The notes beneath the pieces are model-generated. The model saw only the letters and a list, made by a program, of their open reading frames with translations, was not told the origin of the DNA and did no database searches. The position numbers and the translations under genes were made by a program. Of a DNA stretch of 64,000 nucleotides, positions 62,263 through 64,000 are shown piece by piece (within the stretch, counting starts at the first letter, position 1; each line of letters opens with the position of its first letter). Origin of the DNA: Trueperella pecoris (GTDB lineage Bacteria > Actinomycetota > Actinomycetes > Actinomycetales > Actinomycetaceae); contig NZ_CP053291.1 of assembly GCF_014926385.1 (NCBI RefSeq), positions 248,001 to 312,000 on the forward strand. The letters run 5' to 3'.

Positions 62263-63009
62263 TCAGGCGGCCAAATCGTAGTTCGCGCGCGTTTGTATCC
62301 AGCGTGGCATGAAAGTTTCGTAGACCTTGTTCACCTCAGTCTTGCCCACCACCGTGAGCTTTGCCAGGAGCTCGGAGACCTCCGGCGGGGTGAAGAATTC
62401 ACCGCCTGACTTTCCCGCCGAAGAGGCATACATCGTCATGAGGTACTCGTAGGCGTCACCGAAGGCGTCGATCTGAAGCGCGCCAGCAGACTCCAAGGGC
62501 AGATCGCCAATCGCGTCCAAGAGCTTGACCAACTTCTTGTTACGCTCAATCACCGTGGGCCCGAGCTTGGGTGAATTAACGTCGATGTCGGCGAACAGGC
62601 CCTTGAGGTCATTTTCTGAGGAGTGCCCCACGGCCGAGCCCTCAATAGCTTTAAAAACAGCGTCGAGCGTCTCGTTGAGGTTCTCATTCCGGGCAGCCTC
62701 ACGGCGCACGTTCTCAAACAAATGCGAAGGCAGAATAAAGTAACCAAAATCGGTAACTGTGGCTTCGCGGGCAATCTCCGCGGCGGCGTCGGGAAGCGTG
62801 GCGTAATCGAAACTCGTATCGCCAGTAGCGTGTTCGTCTTTGTTCACCGCGTCGGTCAGTGCCGAAGAGATAAAGCGGTAGAAGAGCATCCCCAGCACGT
62901 AAGCCTTGAAATCCCATCCGTCCACGCTACCGCGCAAATCGTTGGCGATCCGCCAAATAGTCTTGTGAAGCTCCGCGCGCTGCGCCGTCGAAATCGAAGT
63001 TCGTGCCAT
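62263..63009 (-). pseudogene. hsdM: Type I restriction methylase (HsdM) remnant
   Basis: From the ATG at 63009 the HsdM N-terminal domain is clear ([35 protein letters not shown] in parts) and reaches [30 protein letters not shown]. There the SAM-binding core (normally DPACGSGSLL) should follow. Instead the frame reads [18 protein letters not shown] and stops. So the catalytic part is deleted, and the last residues may come from a distal gene of the same locus. 248 residues; cannot methylate. Confidence 0.82.
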
Positions 63010-63063
63010 GTCGGCTATTGTTTCACAACCGTGGCCAACGAGGGTGCTGTGGGCGGCGCCTGA

Positions 63064-63069
63064 TACATT
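63064..63069 (+). promoter_or_regulatory. Predicted leaderless -10 box of the GNAT gene
   Basis: TGA-TACATT (an extended-type box) ends seven bases before the ATG at 63077; no Shine-Dalgarno is visible. Confidence 0.45.
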
Positions 63070-63076
63070 CGTGTGC

Positions 63077-63487
63077 ATGATTACCTATCGCACCGAGGTC
63101 GGAGCCGCGAGCGCTCACCAAATATCGGGGTTCTTCGCCGGTTGGCCTGCACCTCCTAGCCCGGAAAAGTTAATCCAGGTCATGGACTCGTCCTACAGGC
63201 GTGTGTGGGCGTTCGACGGCGAGCGCGTGGTGGGCTACATCAACGCGATCAGCGATGGCGTGCTGACCGCCTTTATCCCGTGGCTCGAAGTCCATCCCGA
63301 CTACCAAGGACACGGCATCGGAACGGAGCTGGTGAGGCGAATCCTTGACCAGCTCGAAGAAATGTACTCGATCGACCTTGCTTGCGATGAGGAACTGGCC
63401 GGATATTACGAGCGCCTCGGATTTTTCCCGCTGTCAGCGATGGGGAAGAGGAATCCGGGGGCGCTTGTGAGGGGCTTGCGCGCCTAG
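63077..63487 (+). CDS. GNAT family N-acetyltransferase
   Basis: 136 residues. The acetyl-CoA loop is [23 protein letters not shown], and [18 protein letters not shown] is the usual end of the fold. Substrate cannot be told. Start taken at the leaderless ATG. It begins the conserved chromosome to the right of the island. Confidence 0.88.
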   Translation: MITYRTEVGAASAHQISGFFAGWPAPPSPEKLIQVMDSSYRRVWAFDGERVVGYINAISDGVLTAFIPWLEVHPDYQGHGIGTELVRRILDQLEEMYSIDLACDEELAGYYERLGFFPLSAMGKRNPGALVRGLRA

Positions 63488-63689
63488 TTGCCGTGCTTGG
63501 CTGCCGTGCTTGGCCGTCCTACGATGTCGATTTTTGGACCGATCCTCATATATACGAAGATCAGTTCATTTTTCTACATCGAAGGACAGGCTCGGGCCCC
63601 AACCGGCGCCGGGCCACCCCAATCGTCCCCAACCGGCCTCCAACCCGCCGCGCCGCGCTAACATGGATGCGGAGAAGTGAGGTGGGCGC

Positions 63690-64000
63690 ATGAGTGCACT
63701 GGACAACGTTGATTACCGCATCTGGGATTGGCTTCCCTCGGCTGCGACGGAGGTTGAGCTGTATCTTCGGCGCATGCTGACGGGCCCGAGTATCAAGGCC
63801 CATCACGTGGCTTCGCGTGCGAAGACGATTGCCTCGTTCCAAAACAAGTGCCGCCAGAAGAACTACGATGACCCGTTGGCGCAGGTGACTGACGTGGTCG
63901 CGGCACGCATCATCACCTATTCGCGCACTGACCGCGAGCGCGTGTGTGACCTGATCCGGGACCGTTTCGTGGTCAAGGAGGACGAGGATCGTAATCCTGG
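63690..64000 (+). CDS. RelA/SpoT-domain protein, 5' part
   Basis: 103 codons are visible to the window edge. HHVASRAKTIASFQNKCRQ followed by YDDPLAQVTDVVAARIITY is the start of a (p)ppGpp synthetase (RelA_SpoT) domain, without an HD hydrolase domain in front. It may be a small alarmone synthetase or a longer multi-domain protein. AGGTGGG lies six bases before the ATG. Confidence 0.8.
   Translation, partial: MSALDNVDYRIWDWLPSAATEVELYLRRMLTGPSIKAHHVASRAKTIASFQNKCRQKNYDDPLAQVTDVVAARIITYSRTDRERVCDLIRDRFVVKEDEDRNP

Overview
The window looks like chromosome of a high-GC Gram-positive bacterium, probably Actinomycetaceae (Trueperella / Arcanobacterium / Actinomyces type). The reasons are the GC-rich coding, a mycothiol S-conjugate amidase, several leaderless genes with a TANNNT box 6-7 nt before ATG or GTG, and phage genes resembling those of Actinomyces prophages. 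The genus is inference.

Layout. 1-27145 is mostly core genome: a Ppx/GppA phosphatase 3' end, nhaA, one tRNA with anticodon UAA, an ABC-2 exporter, a Bax-inhibitor-1 protein, an autoregulated GntR/ABC operon, divergent putA/putP, FKBP, msrA-greA, mca, a PPK2 gene interrupted by an amber codon, a hemolysin III homologue, uppS, a PfkB sugar kinase, xseB-xseA, ispH, rmuC and ychF. About 1.1 kb after putP holds no gene but is full of short repeats.

27146-34615 is an accessory island starting exactly at the 3' end of ychF, whose last codons look replaced. It carries an ApeA-like HEPN protein, a DUF4238 protein, a DUF4143 ATPase, a complete MntA-HepT module with a decaying Nudix gene, a HigBA module whose toxin is destroyed, and a transglutaminase-like small protein.

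34616-61555 is a decayed siphophage-type prophage: a truncated DNA methylase cut by an IS3-family element, small early genes, large terminase, portal, ClpP-like protease, HK97-type capsid, connectors, tail genes with a canonical -1 frameshift site for the tail chaperones, tape measure, tail/fibre, holin, amidase endolysin, and two tandem large serine recombinases. Five of its genes carry single-base frameshifts. Between terminase and portal sits a low-GC cassette with its own promoter and terminator: a secreted protein with a toxin-like C-terminus followed by a probable immunity gene. It is followed by a second IS3-family element and a gene remnant.

61556-64000 returns towards the chromosome through a membrane protein, a collapsed type I restriction (hsdM) remnant, a GNAT acetyltransferase and the 5' end of a RelA/SpoT-domain gene.

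Most notable items: the promoter-to-terminator toxin/immunity cargo inside the phage late operon, the ApeA-like/DUF4238 pair at the ychF junction, the MntA-HepT-Nudix and HigBA decay series, the PPK2 amber codon, and the short UAA-anticodon tRNA.
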